Under the pieces are notes generated by a model that saw only the letters and a list, made by a program, of their open reading frames with translations, made no database searches and had not been told where the DNA came from. A stretch of DNA of 64,000 nucleotides. Origin: Enterocloster clostridioformis (lineage in GTDB: Bacteria > Bacillota > Clostridia > Lachnospirales > Lachnospiraceae). How positions within the stretch are numbered: the first letter of the stretch is position 1; each line of letters starts with the position of its first letter. Made by a program: the position numbers and the translations under genes. Shown here in pieces: positions 7,987 to 15,826 of the stretch. The DNA lies in the NCBI RefSeq assembly GCF_020297485.1, contig NZ_JAIWZC010000001.1, positions 310,001 to 374,000 on the forward strand, read 5' to 3'.

Positions 7987-8103
7987 TGGCAGATGGAATG
8001 GCGCTGAAGACAGGATACCGATGGATGGAGATATCAGGTACGGCAAGCTTGATGCGGCAGAATATCAGATGCCAGCACGGCATAAGCCGCACTGGCATTT
8101 GGG

Positions 8104-8394
8104 TTAGGTCACGATACGGGTCATCGTGAATTTTCCGGGTTCTGTTTGAAGTACGGCAAACTGACTGTAGGATGTTCCTGAGGATTCATAGGGAGTTGCC
8201 TTGGTATCATGGCCCGGAGTGTGGACAGTGGCGGATACTTCTGTAAGGAGGCAGACTCCGCGGCTGCCGGCGGTCCAGCTTTCCCATGGAGCTATCTCAT
8301 AATTGTCATCAGAACAAAAGGCAGAGGCGTACTTCACTTTTCCCTTTACGCTGAAATTAGTTGAGTTGACGATATGAACTTTTGGATAAGCCAT
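8104..8394 (-). CDS. Hypothetical beta-rich protein
   Basis: A 96-residue protein from ATG 8394 (SD AAAGGAT about nine bases upstream on the minus strand). An extended frame to 8484 has no ribosome site. The sequence is rich in Thr, Ser, Val and Tyr with alternating hydrophobic residues, suggesting an all-beta fold; characteristic stretches are KVHIVNSTNFSVKGKVKYAS and WESWTAGSRGVCLLTE. Two cysteines could pair. There is no signal peptide. I recall similar short proteins in other clostridia but no assigned function. It converges on the hydrolase gene at 7291-7986. Confidence 0.6.
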   Translation of the reverse strand: MAYPKVHIVNSTNFSVKGKVKYASAFCSDDNYEIAPWESWTAGSRGVCLLTEVSATVHTPGHDTKATPYESSGTSYSQFAVLQTEPGKFTMTRIVT

Positions 8395-8573
8395 ATAAAT
8401 ACACATCCTTTTCTGATTTATATAGAAGCTTGTCTGGCTTCTAACGTATAATATGCTGTCGGTAGGAATGTGTGAAAATGTCAATAACGAGGGGATAATA
8501 AGGTGAATAAAGTATCTTTTGGGTGTTTCGGGTAAAACAGGCAGGAAAATAGAGGGCGCCTGAATATGAGAGG

Positions 8574-8600
8574 AGCCGGCACGAAGGAATCGTGCCGGCT
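8574..8600. other. Perfect 11-bp inverted repeat in a 350-base gene-free stretch
   Basis: AGCCGGCACGA and TCGTGCCGGCT pair perfectly around a five-base loop, without a T run on either side. The rest of 8395-8794 holds no gene I can support. A terminator lacking its U tract, a protein site or a small RNA are all possible. Confidence 0.6.
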
Positions 8601-8794
8601 AAGTATGAGAGAAATCTATATCAAAAGGAGTAATTCCTTGTTATGAAAAAGAGTATACAAGGAAATTGTGACAAAAGTTTGAGCAGGAGCTAAATTAAGA
8701 ATAAAATTCCTTAAGGAATAAAAGGGAGAAAGTTGACTTTTTATTTACGAATCTCTCTATTTTCAAAAAGTATGAATAATTGGAAAAATAGTAC

Positions 8795-8823
8795 TTGATT
8801 TTCGTCTGGATTTATGGTATTAT
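8795..8823 (+). promoter_or_regulatory. Promoter of tRNA-Ala
   Basis: TTGATT (8795-8800) and TATTAT (8818-8823) are separated by 17 bases, and the mature tRNA begins 12 bases later. Confidence 0.8.
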
Positions 8824-8834
8824 CTACGAGTGCT

Positions 8835-8907
8835 GGGGCATTAGCGCAGCTGGGAGCGCGCCACACTGGCAGTGTGGAGGTCACGGGTTCGAATCCCGTA
8901 TGCTCCA
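8835..8907 (+). tRNA. tRNA-Ala (anticodon GGC)
   Basis: A 73-base cloverleaf: acceptor strands GGGGCAT and ATGCTCC, D arm TAGCGCAGCTGGGAGCGC, anticodon stem CCACA/TGTGG around the loop CTGGCAG (anticodon GGC, reading GCC and GCU), T arm with GGTTCGAATCC, and discriminator A at 8907. The CCA end is not encoded. It has its own promoter and terminator. Confidence 0.95.
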
Positions 8908-8920
8908 TTGTATCAGTCAA

Positions 8921-8956
8921 AAACCGGACTCTTTCATGGGAGTTCGGTTTTTTGGT
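8921..8956 (+). terminator. Terminator of tRNA-Ala
   Basis: AAACCGGACTC (8921-8931) pairs with GAGTTCGGTTT (8940-8950) and a T run follows. Confidence 0.88.
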
Positions 8957-9049
8957 TCATTATAATAAATTACTTTACCATTCGTTTCATAAAATGTTCA
9001 GAATTCTGTTTTGCCAGAAAAATGTAATAGATTCTTCAACTTATCGTAT

Positions 9050-9078
9050 TTGACATTCAATATACAGCATGATATAAT
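9050..9078 (+). promoter_or_regulatory. Consensus sigma-A promoter
   Basis: Exact consensus boxes TTGACA (9050-9055) and TATAAT (9073-9078) with 17 bases between them. The predicted start near 9085 lies just ahead of the riboswitch. Confidence 0.92.
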
Positions 9079-9087
9079 CAGTTCCAA

Positions 9088-9180
9088 TAAAAGGGAGTAG
9101 CGAACCACCGGAAGGTGGATTTTAAATCGTCATCTCGGTGCCAGGGGCACCCGTATAAAATGAAATGTGCAAGACTTTTA
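9088..9180 (+). ncRNA. yybP-ykoY riboswitch (manganese sensor)
   Basis: The leader carries the family's conserved elements in order: AAAGGGAGTAGC at 9090-9101, a hairpin CCACC/GGTGG, the internal-loop sequence CGTCATC (9128-9134), a second hairpin GGTGCC/GGCACC, and the closing strand GTGCAAGACTTTT (9168-9179) that pairs back to AAAG. Members of this class bind Mn2+ and usually turn on manganese exporters or membrane proteins. The closing strand also forms one side of the terminator at 9171-9218, so ligand binding should favour read-through. Recognition is from motif order; a covariance-model search would settle it. Confidence 0.75.
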
Positions 9181-9218
9181 TTGTGGCAGGGAGCCAGCCA
9201 CCATAAAGGTCTTTTTTT
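9171..9218 (+). terminator. Riboswitch expression-platform terminator
   Basis: AAGACTTTTATTGTGGC (9171-9187) pairs over 17 bp, with G-U pairs, to GCCACCATAAAGGTCTT, followed by a run of seven T. Its 5' strand overlaps the closing strand of the riboswitch, so the two structures exclude each other. Confidence 0.85.
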
Positions 9219-9293
9219 CTCTGATGCAAAGCTGGCGGTAATACCTGCCTCGCACAACAGCAAGGTATTGTTTATCGCAGAAAGGAGAACAGG

Positions 9294-9746
9294 ATGGAGA
9301 GAAAAAGCAGACAACAGGAAATCAATGAGGCATTGATGGCAGCGGATATGGCATCCATGAGCCTGCAAAAGGCGGAAGAACAGCTGCAGAAGGCAAGCAG
9401 CTGGGGAATCTGGGATATGCTGGGCGGAGGATTCTTTAGTACCATGTTTAAGCATAACCGGATGGATGAAGCCCAGGCAGCCATGAATGAGGCAAGGGGA
9501 CATCTGCGCAGGTTAAAGAAAGAATTGCTGGATGTAAATCTGACCGGGGATTTAAAGATGGATGTGGGAAGCTTTCTGACTTTTGCCGATTACTTCTTTG
9601 ACGGAGTCATAGCTGACTGGATGGTGCAGTCCAAAATAGGGGATGCCCTGAATCAGGTCAGGGAAGCCAGACGGCAGGTAGGCTGTATTCGGAAACGGCT
9701 CCAGGAGATGAGGCAGACACTGGAAGCAGAGCGGGAAGGGAGGTAA
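9294..9746 (+). CDS. Hypothetical coiled-coil protein under riboswitch control
   Basis: A 150-residue, mostly helical and charged protein I cannot assign. Residues 5-35 and 110-150 have heptad-like patterns rich in Glu, Lys, Arg and Leu, suggesting coiled coils. The middle (SSWGIWDMLGGGFFSTMFKH) is a glycine-rich amphipathic segment that could touch a membrane. No signal peptide or enzyme motif is seen. It starts at ATG 9294 behind AGAAAGGAG and is the first gene after the manganese-type riboswitch. The YccF gene follows after five bases, so the two form an operon and probably act together at the membrane. Confidence 0.72.
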   Translation: MERKSRQQEINEALMAADMASMSLQKAEEQLQKASSWGIWDMLGGGFFSTMFKHNRMDEAQAAMNEARGHLRRLKKELLDVNLTGDLKMDVGSFLTFADYFFDGVIADWMVQSKIGDALNQVREARRQVGCIRKRLQEMRQTLEAEREGR

Positions 9747-9751
9747 GATAT

Positions 9752-10111
9752 ATGGGATGTCTTGGAAATGTATTATGGTTTATATTCGGCGGATGTATAA
9801 GCGGCCTGTCCTGGCTGCTGACAGGCTGCCTGTGGTGCATAACTATCATAGGTATACCGGTAGGGCTACAATGCTTTAAATTTGCGGGCCTGAGTTTCTT
9901 TCCCTTTGGAAAGGAAGTGGTCTACGGCGGGGGAGCGGGCTCCCTGCTCCTTAATATTATCTGGCTGCTGGTTTCCGGTTTGCCCCTGGCCATTGAGTCA
10001 GCTATCATCGGGGTACTGCTTTGCATTACTATCGTGGGCATACCTTTTGGGTTACAGCAGTTCAAGCTGGCCAAACTGGCTTTGATGCCCTTCGGAAGTC
10101 AGATTATCTAA
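9752..10111 (+). CDS. yccF: YccF domain membrane protein
   Basis: A 119-residue inner-membrane protein with two YccF domain repeats: each half shows a hydrophobic helix followed by the signature ITIIGIPVGLQCFKFAGLSF (first) and ITIVGIPFGLQQFKLAKLAL (second), ending with the PFG motif. The first half starts with GCLGNVLWFIFGGCISGLSW, a membrane helix. The biochemical role of YccF proteins is not known. Being behind a predicted Mn2+ riboswitch and coupled to a coiled-coil gene hints at a part in metal or envelope homeostasis, but this is inference. The start has an SD (GGAAGGGAGG). Confidence 0.9.
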   Translation: MGCLGNVLWFIFGGCISGLSWLLTGCLWCITIIGIPVGLQCFKFAGLSFFPFGKEVVYGGGAGSLLLNIIWLLVSGLPLAIESAIIGVLLCITIVGIPFGLQQFKLAKLALMPFGSQII

Positions 10112-10207
10112 AGGATTGGTATGAAAACAGGCCGCGGTAATTTTACAATAATGGAGGACAGAATGCCGAGGTTTTGATATACTAATGAATAAGAGATAGC
10201 AGGGAGG

Positions 10208-10264
10208 CGGACGCAGCTGTCAACATGCCTGTTTTACAGGGCATACTGGGAGTCTGCGTCTGTT
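10208..10264 (+). other. Nested hairpin in the leader of the lacI-type gene
   Basis: GACGCAG pairs with CTGCGTC, enclosing an inner near-repeat ATGCCTG/CAGGGCAT. There is no T run. It may be a structured mRNA leader or a remnant terminator of the preceding operon. Confidence 0.4.
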
Positions 10265-10362
10265 GTATCCCACGTACAGCCGGCATACGATGCGCAGCCG
10301 GCCACACGGTTATTGAGCATACAGCAAACCAACGCACAGCGAATGAAAGTGAAGGGATGGAT

Positions 10363-11349
10363 ATGTCATCAAGAAAGATTACCATGGATGATATTGCAAA
10401 TATGGCAGGGGTTACCAAGAGTACGGTGTCCAGATATTTTAATGGAGGCAGTGTAAAGGAATCCACCAGGGAAAGAATTCAGGAAATCATAAGGGAGTAT
10501 AATTATGAGCCCAATACATTTGCCAGGTTAAAGGCCAAGGAAAGCAATGTGATTGGAGTGGTCCTTCCCACCCTTAATTCCAAGGTGTCCAGCCGGGTGG
10601 TGACCAGCATCGGGCGCTACCTGAGGGAGCAGGGGTATGAAACGCTGATTAAGGACTCGGACCACAGCGTGGACCTGGAGCTTAAGAATATCCAAAGACT
10701 GATTACGCTGAAGGTGGACGGCATCATACTGAGCGCCATTACCATAACAGAGGCGCACAGAAACCTGATACAGGAAAGTCCTGTGCCCGTGGTCGTGGCG
10801 GCCCAGGAATATGACGGGGGAATATCCATTGTCCACGATGACTACGGGGCGGGAAAGGCCATGGGAGTCCGTGTGGGAAGGGCTGCTCCGGCGCGGGTTG
10901 GATACATGGGAGTGTCCGGCCTTGATGTGGCGGTGGGGCTCAACCGTAAGCAGGGCGTGATGGACGGCCTGAAAGAGTGCGGCGTTAAGAATGTGGTCAC
11001 GGCCACCGGCGATTACAGCTATGCCAGCGGAATTTGTATGGCTGAGGAAATTCTGGATCAGGGCCCGGTAGACGCAATCATATGTGCCACGGACCGCCTG
11101 GCTTTTGGCGCGTACCATGTTTTGGGGGAGAGAGGGCTGAGGATTCCCGAGGATGTTTCCGTGGCAGGATTTGGCGGATATGACGAAAGCACCCTGTTAA
11201 AGCCTGAGCTGACCACCCTGCGTTTTGATTCCTATGGTTTGGGCTATCTGGGAGCTGAAACCATTCTTAAGATGATACATCGGGAACCGGTGCCAAAGAA
11301 ACAGATAGTGGATTACAGGATAATTGAAGGCGGAAGCGTTAAGAAATAA
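10363..11349 (+). CDS. LacI family regulator of the sucrose operon
   Basis: A 328-residue repressor. The N-terminal helix-turn-helix is clear (MDDIANMAGVTKSTVSRYFN), followed by the hinge helix segment NTFARLKAKESNVIG and a periplasmic-binding-protein-like sensor domain to the end (GYMGVSGLDVAVGLNRKQGV; ATDRLAFGAYHVLGERGL). The start at ATG 10363 (or ATG 10357) is set by GTGAAGGG; frames extending upstream run through a structured leader. It is directly upstream of a PTS permease and sucrose-6-phosphate hydrolase, and two LacI-type operators flank the permease promoter, so it most likely is their repressor, relieved by sucrose or a phosphorylated derivative. Confidence 0.9.
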   Translation: MSSRKITMDDIANMAGVTKSTVSRYFNGGSVKESTRERIQEIIREYNYEPNTFARLKAKESNVIGVVLPTLNSKVSSRVVTSIGRYLREQGYETLIKDSDHSVDLELKNIQRLITLKVDGIILSAITITEAHRNLIQESPVPVVVAAQEYDGGISIVHDDYGAGKAMGVRVGRAAPARVGYMGVSGLDVAVGLNRKQGVMDGLKECGVKNVVTATGDYSYASGICMAEEILDQGPVDAIICATDRLAFGAYHVLGERGLRIPEDVSVAGFGGYDESTLLKPELTTLRFDSYGLGYLGAETILKMIHREPVPKKQIVDYRIIEGGSVKK

Positions 11350-11434
11350 AGGGATTTTCTGGTGTTCAGGGTGAAAATGATGGAGATATGTGAAAAGTGA
11401 ACAAATTTCAGGGGGATTATTCTACGTATAAAAA

Positions 11435-11506
11435 TGGAATCGGTACCAATAAAATATTGACTTTATAGATTGAATGCCCTATTATATAAGTGTGGAACCG
11501 ATGCCA
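11435..11506 (+). promoter_or_regulatory. Sucrose operon promoter flanked by two LacI-type operators
   Basis: Operator 1 TGGAATCGGTACCA (11435-11448) and operator 2 TGGAACCGATGCCA (11493-11506) are near-palindromes centred on CG, as LacI family proteins prefer. Between them lie TTGACT (11457-11462) and TATTAT (11480-11485) spaced by 17. Operator 2 overlaps the transcribed start; operator centres are 58 bp apart, suitable for looping. Confidence 0.85.
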
Positions 11507-11547
11507 AAACATTGAAGGAAAACATAGTAAGAAGAGGGGAAGGGAAT

Positions 11548-13479
11548 ATGATGGATTATGCAAAGACGGCAAGTCTGGTCATCAAGTATGTAGGCGGAAA
11601 AGACAACATTAAGTCAGTTACCCATTGTGCCACCAGGCTTCGTTTTCAGCTCAGGGACAACGGGCTGCGGAACGAAGAGGCAATCAGCGACCTGGAGGGG
11701 GTAAAAGGAGTGTTTCTCACACAATCCCAGTTCCAGATTATATTTGGTTCCGGTATTGTGAACATGGTCTGCGATGAAGTGCAGAAACAGCTGGGAACAT
11801 TGGAGGAAAAGCCGGAGGAAAAAGAAGAGGGAAAGGGAAATGTGGTCCAGCGTTTCATTAAAATGCTCAGTGACATTTTCGTGCCAATCATTCCCGCCAT
11901 TGTGGCAGGCGGTCTTCTCATGGGCCTTAACAACCTGCTGACTTCACCGCTTATAAACGGGCGGTCCATTATTGCGCTGTACCCCATGTGGCAGGGGCTG
12001 GCTTCGGCCATCAATACCTTTGCAAACGCGCCCTTTACCTTTCTGCCGGTACTCATCGGCTTCAGCGCAACCAGGAAGTTTGGAGGAAATGCGTTTTTAG
12101 GCGCGGCCATGGGCATGATTATGGTTCATCCCGATTTGCTGAACGCATATCAGATTGGACTGGCACAGCCTCCTGTTTGGGACATCTTTGGTTTTCAGAT
12201 AGCCGCCATCGGATATCAGGGAACAGTCCTTCCTGTTCTGGCTGTTTCATGGATTCTTGCCAATATTGAAAAACGGCTTCGTAAGGTAACGCCATCCTGG
12301 CTGGATAACCTGACAACACCCCTTTTATCCATCCTGGTGACCTCTTTCCTGACCTTTATCTTTGTGGGACCTGTGCTGCGGGAAGCCGGTAATCTGCTGG
12401 CCGCAGGCATCACATGGCTGTACAATACATTGGGGCCTGTGGGCGGAGCTCTCTTTGGATTTGCATACGCTCCTATTACCATGACCGGCATGCACCACAG
12501 CTTTATTGCCATTGAGACACAGCTGCTGGCTGACAGCGCCCATACAGGCGGCAGCTTCATTTTTTCAACTGCAAGCATGAATAATGTGGCCCAGGGCGCC
12601 GCGGTCCTGGCAGTGCTTCTCATGACAAAGAATGACAAGATGAAATCCATCTGCTCCGCGTCCGGCATTTCTGCCCTGTTGGGAATTACGGAACCAGCCA
12701 TGTTCGGTGTGACACTGAAACTGAAGTATCCATTTTACGCAGCCATGGCTGGTTCGGCGGCAGGAAGCGCCTATCTGGCGGCCACCAAGACACTGGCGCA
12801 GGCATTGGGCGCAGCAGGACTTCCGGGCTTTATCTCCATGAAGCCTGACCACTATATGAATTTTGCCATTGGAATCATTTTGTCCATGGGCGTTTCCTTT
12901 GCCCTTACCATGGTGTTCTGGAAAAGGTTTGCTCTTGACCAGCAGGACGGAACGGAGAAAAGGACGGGAAGCAGGGCCGGGGAAATAGAAGAGGCTTCGG
13001 AAATGGAAATGCCACGGGAAATCGTCACCCAGCTTTACGTTCCCATGAAAGGCCAGATCCTGGATGTGGGGCAGTCCGCAGATGAGGTGTTTGCATCCAA
13101 GGCCCTGGGGAGCGGCGTGGCCATCAATCCCGCGGAGGGCATGGTATGTGCGCCGTGCGACGGTACCATAAGCCTGCTGTTTCCCACAAAGCATGCGGTG
13201 GGAATCACATCTGAGACAGGTGTGGAGGTGCTCATCCATATCGGAATCAATACGGTACAGCTGGACGGGCAGGGGTTTGAGGCATTTGTGTCCCAGGGTG
13301 ATAAGGTGAAGAAGGGCGATAAGCTTATTGCCGCTGACCTGGATCTGATTCGGGAAAAGGGAATGAATCCGCAGACTATGATGATTCTGCCTGAGGGAGG
13401 AAATCTGGATGTGACCGTATATCCTGGTGAACAGGCAGATGCCAAAAATGTGGCGGTAAAGGCAGTGAAGACAGAATAA
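11548..13479 (+). CDS. scrA: Sucrose-type PTS permease, EIIBCA fusion
   Basis: Imports and phosphorylates a sugar, probably sucrose to sucrose-6-phosphate, at the membrane using phosphate from HPr. The 643-residue protein contains all three domains in order: EIIB (1-85) with active Cys27 in THCATRLRFQL; the membrane EIIC (about 105-460) with several helices and the GITEPAMFGVTLK motif; and a glucose-type EIIA (about 490-640) with the phospho-acceptor His564 in VLIHIGINTVQLDG. The start at ATG 11548 follows GGGGAAGGG; an in-frame upstream start lies within the promoter. The next gene, a sucrose-6-phosphate hydrolase, supports the substrate call; beta-glucosides or trehalose are less likely. 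Confidence 0.92.
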   Translation: MMDYAKTASLVIKYVGGKDNIKSVTHCATRLRFQLRDNGLRNEEAISDLEGVKGVFLTQSQFQIIFGSGIVNMVCDEVQKQLGTLEEKPEEKEEGKGNVVQRFIKMLSDIFVPIIPAIVAGGLLMGLNNLLTSPLINGRSIIALYPMWQGLASAINTFANAPFTFLPVLIGFSATRKFGGNAFLGAAMGMIMVHPDLLNAYQIGLAQPPVWDIFGFQIAAIGYQGTVLPVLAVSWILANIEKRLRKVTPSWLDNLTTPLLSILVTSFLTFIFVGPVLREAGNLLAAGITWLYNTLGPVGGALFGFAYAPITMTGMHHSFIAIETQLLADSAHTGGSFIFSTASMNNVAQGAAVLAVLLMTKNDKMKSICSASGISALLGITEPAMFGVTLKLKYPFYAAMAGSAAGSAYLAATKTLAQALGAAGLPGFISMKPDHYMNFAIGIILSMGVSFALTMVFWKRFALDQQDGTEKRTGSRAGEIEEASEMEMPREIVTQLYVPMKGQILDVGQSADEVFASKALGSGVAINPAEGMVCAPCDGTISLLFPTKHAVGITSETGVEVLIHIGINTVQLDGQGFEAFVSQGDKVKKGDKLIAADLDLIREKGMNPQTMMILPEGGNLDVTVYPGEQADAKNVAVKAVKTE

Positions 13480-13543
13480 GCATGGCGGTGGCAGAGGCTA
13501 TGAAGACAGCGTAAACACATGGTGACGGTAAGGAGGAAGCAGC

Positions 13544-14992
13544 TTGAAAAAATATGAAAAGGTCCGAAGGGAGGACTATGAGGCATGGTACCGGGAAAAC
13601 AGGGAGTACAGGGAAATGGTCAAGGCGGATGACAGCCGTCTGGCCTACCACCTGATGCCTGAAACCGGCTGGCTGAACGACCCCAATGGCCTCTGCCAGT
13701 TTCAGGGACTGTACCATATTTATTATCAGTATACACCCTTTGAGCCTACAGGGGAGATTAAGCTCTGGGGTCACTATACCACCCGGGATTTCATCCATTA
13801 TAAACAGGAGGAGCCGGTGCTTTTTCCGGATCAGGACATGGACGCCCATGGCGTATATTCCGGTTCAGCTTATGTGGAGGACAAAACCATCCACTATTTT
13901 TACACAGGCAATGTGAAGCTGTTTGACCGGGATGATTACGATTATATCATGGGCGGCCGGGTGAGCAACACCATTCATTTTACCAGCCAGGATGGGTATC
14001 ATTTTTCTGCCAAGGAACTGGTGATGAATCACGGAGATTATCCGGATGACATGAGCTGCCACATAAGGGACCCTAAAGTGTATAAAGAAGGGGAGTTTTA
14101 TTATATGGTACTGGGGGCAAGGGATGTGCACAGCAAGGGAATGGTCCTCCTGTACCGGTCAATGGATTTAAAAAAATGGGGGTATTTTAATAGAATCACT
14201 ACGGACAAAACCTTTGGCTATATGTGGGAATGCCCGGATTTGTTCTGCCTGGACGGACAGCTCTGTCTGGTCTGCTGCCCTCAGGGCGTGAAGCCAATGG
14301 GAACAGAGTATCAGAATGTGCATCAGTGTACGGTTTTCTGCCTGGACTATGATTTCAGGGAAAATACCTGCAAGCTGAAATCCCAGCTGCCTGGAATGGT
14401 GGACAGGGGATTTGACTTCTATGCGCCTCAGACCTTTCTGGATGAAAAGGGGCGGCGCATTCTCATAGGCTGGATGGGGATTCCGGATGCGGATTACACC
14501 AATCCGACGGTGAACGCCGGATGGCAGCATGCCCTTACCATGCCGCGGCAGCTCCATATGAGGGAAGGACGCCTTTTGCAGCAGCCTCTGGAGGAGATGA
14601 GGGAGCTTCGCAGGGACAGAAGGGATTACGATTTTGAGGAACTTGACAAGGGCGTGGAGCCAGGGCTTGTGTTTGAAGGACGCATATCCTTTGTGACCTG
14701 TCATGACATGTGCCTGACTGTCAGGGGAGATGTGACGTTATCCTATGAAAATGGTTTGCTGACCCTGGATATGGGAACCTGCGGAAGCGGCAGGACCAGA
14801 CGGAGCGTCCCGCTGGAGAGGCTTACGGATTTGCATATTTTTTCAGACACCACTTCGCTGGAAATATTTGTAAACGAAGGCCGGGAGGTCTTTACCACAA
14901 GGGTATATGGTTCCCACCCGGGCATGCGGATGGAAGGAGATTGTTCCGGAAATGGGATTGTCTATGGACTGAATGGTTTTATATATGAATAA
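13544..14992 (+). CDS. scrB: Sucrose-6-phosphate hydrolase, GH32
   Basis: Splits sucrose-6-phosphate into glucose-6-phosphate and fructose in the cytoplasm. The 482-residue protein has the GH32 five-bladed propeller with its three acidic residues: nucleophile Asp46 in WLNDPNG, stabiliser Asp176 in RDPKV and acid/base Glu229 in WECPDLF. A C-terminal beta-sandwich follows from about residue 340. It starts at a TTG (13544) eight bases after a perfect AGGAGG. It is 64 bases behind the PTS gene with no terminator between, so it is in the same operon. A two-part hairpin terminator closes the operon at 15050-15100. Confidence 0.95.
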   Translation: MKKYEKVRREDYEAWYRENREYREMVKADDSRLAYHLMPETGWLNDPNGLCQFQGLYHIYYQYTPFEPTGEIKLWGHYTTRDFIHYKQEEPVLFPDQDMDAHGVYSGSAYVEDKTIHYFYTGNVKLFDRDDYDYIMGGRVSNTIHFTSQDGYHFSAKELVMNHGDYPDDMSCHIRDPKVYKEGEFYYMVLGARDVHSKGMVLLYRSMDLKKWGYFNRITTDKTFGYMWECPDLFCLDGQLCLVCCPQGVKPMGTEYQNVHQCTVFCLDYDFRENTCKLKSQLPGMVDRGFDFYAPQTFLDEKGRRILIGWMGIPDADYTNPTVNAGWQHALTMPRQLHMREGRLLQQPLEEMRELRRDRRDYDFEELDKGVEPGLVFEGRISFVTCHDMCLTVRGDVTLSYENGLLTLDMGTCGSGRTRRSVPLERLTDLHIFSDTTSLEIFVNEGREVFTTRVYGSHPGMRMEGDCSGNGIVYGLNGFIYE

Positions 14993-15049
14993 GGGAAAAT
15001 GCAAAAGGACATTTGTCCAATGATTGCATCTGCATTTATAAAAAGACTG

Positions 15050-15100
15050 GCAGGAAGAAGGAGTTAGGAGACATAAATCCTATACTTTATTCCTGCTTTT
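15050..15100 (+). terminator. Terminator of the sucrose operon
   Basis: GCAGGAA (15050-15056) pairs with TTCCTGC (15090-15096) around an inner TAGGA/TCCTA stem, then TTTT. Confidence 0.75.
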
Positions 15101-15141
15101 CATATATAATAATTCCATGACCGGCCGAAAGGAATACAAAA

Positions 15142-15816
15142 ATGGATGAAAATTTATTGAAGTTACTGGAACTTGTGGAAAAAGATAAAGTGCTGTTCCA
15201 GCTTCTGCGGCAGTGTCCTTATGAGATCCTGCGGAATTTTAAAGTAAGGAAATACAAGGATAGCCGGTTCGTGCTGAAACAGGGTGAGATATACAATACA
15301 TTTTATATTGTAGCCTCTGGCTATGCGGATATCTATGTGGAATCTGAACACGGTAAGAAGTATCTTTTGTGTACCTACACAAAAGGGGATTACATAGGAG
15401 AGTTGGAACTGTTTTCCCAGGTTGGCTATATAAGCCGTGTGGAGGCCAGGGGTGATGTGACCATGCTGGAGCTGGACCGGACCTATTTTGTCAAATGGAT
15501 TCGCATGGACAATAACTTCAATGAATATATGATTCGGACCCTGTGCAGCAATTCTTACCGGATGTGTGCGAATATGGGGCAGAACACCCTTTATACGCTG
15601 AAGCAGAGAATCTGCCAGTACCTGGTAGGCAATGCGGGAACAGACGGTAAACTGCGCTTCGTGGTCTCATCTGAAATACTGAGCCAGAAGATGGCAGTGA
15701 CCCAGCGAAGTGTGAATCGCATTTTAAAACAACTGAAGGAACAGGGCCTTATTGAACTGAATAAGGGGAATATTGCCATAAAGGATTACGATGCCCTGAA
15801 CAGAGAAAGAAATTAG
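15142..15816 (+). CDS. Crp/Fnr family transcriptional regulator
   Basis: A 224-residue regulator with a cyclic-nucleotide-binding-type beta barrel (about residues 25-120, including KQGEIYNTFYIVASGYADIY and KGDYIGELELFSQ) and a C-terminal winged helix (about 150-215, SSEILSQKMAVTQRSVNRIL recognition helix). No Fnr-type cysteine cluster is visible, so oxygen sensing by an iron-sulfur cluster is unlikely; the ligand is unknown. A TATAAT box at 15105-15110 lies just after the preceding terminator. The gene is 10 bases ahead of a nucleoside phosphorylase and an ECF transporter in the same direction, so it probably controls their transcription as part of the same operon. Confidence 0.9.
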   Translation: MDENLLKLLELVEKDKVLFQLLRQCPYEILRNFKVRKYKDSRFVLKQGEIYNTFYIVASGYADIYVESEHGKKYLLCTYTKGDYIGELELFSQVGYISRVEARGDVTMLELDRTYFVKWIRMDNNFNEYMIRTLCSNSYRMCANMGQNTLYTLKQRICQYLVGNAGTDGKLRFVVSSEILSQKMAVTQRSVNRILKQLKEQGLIELNKGNIAIKDYDALNRERN

Positions 15817-15826
15817 GAGGAACAGT

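Noticed and set aside
8814..9053. A 79-codon frame covering the tRNA-Ala gene
   Set aside because: It is produced by the tRNA and its terminator; there is no SD.
15007..15018. GGACATTTGTCC after scrB, resembling the ICE palindrome core
   Set aside because: The spacer is two rather than three bases and the outer arms do not match; likely chance.
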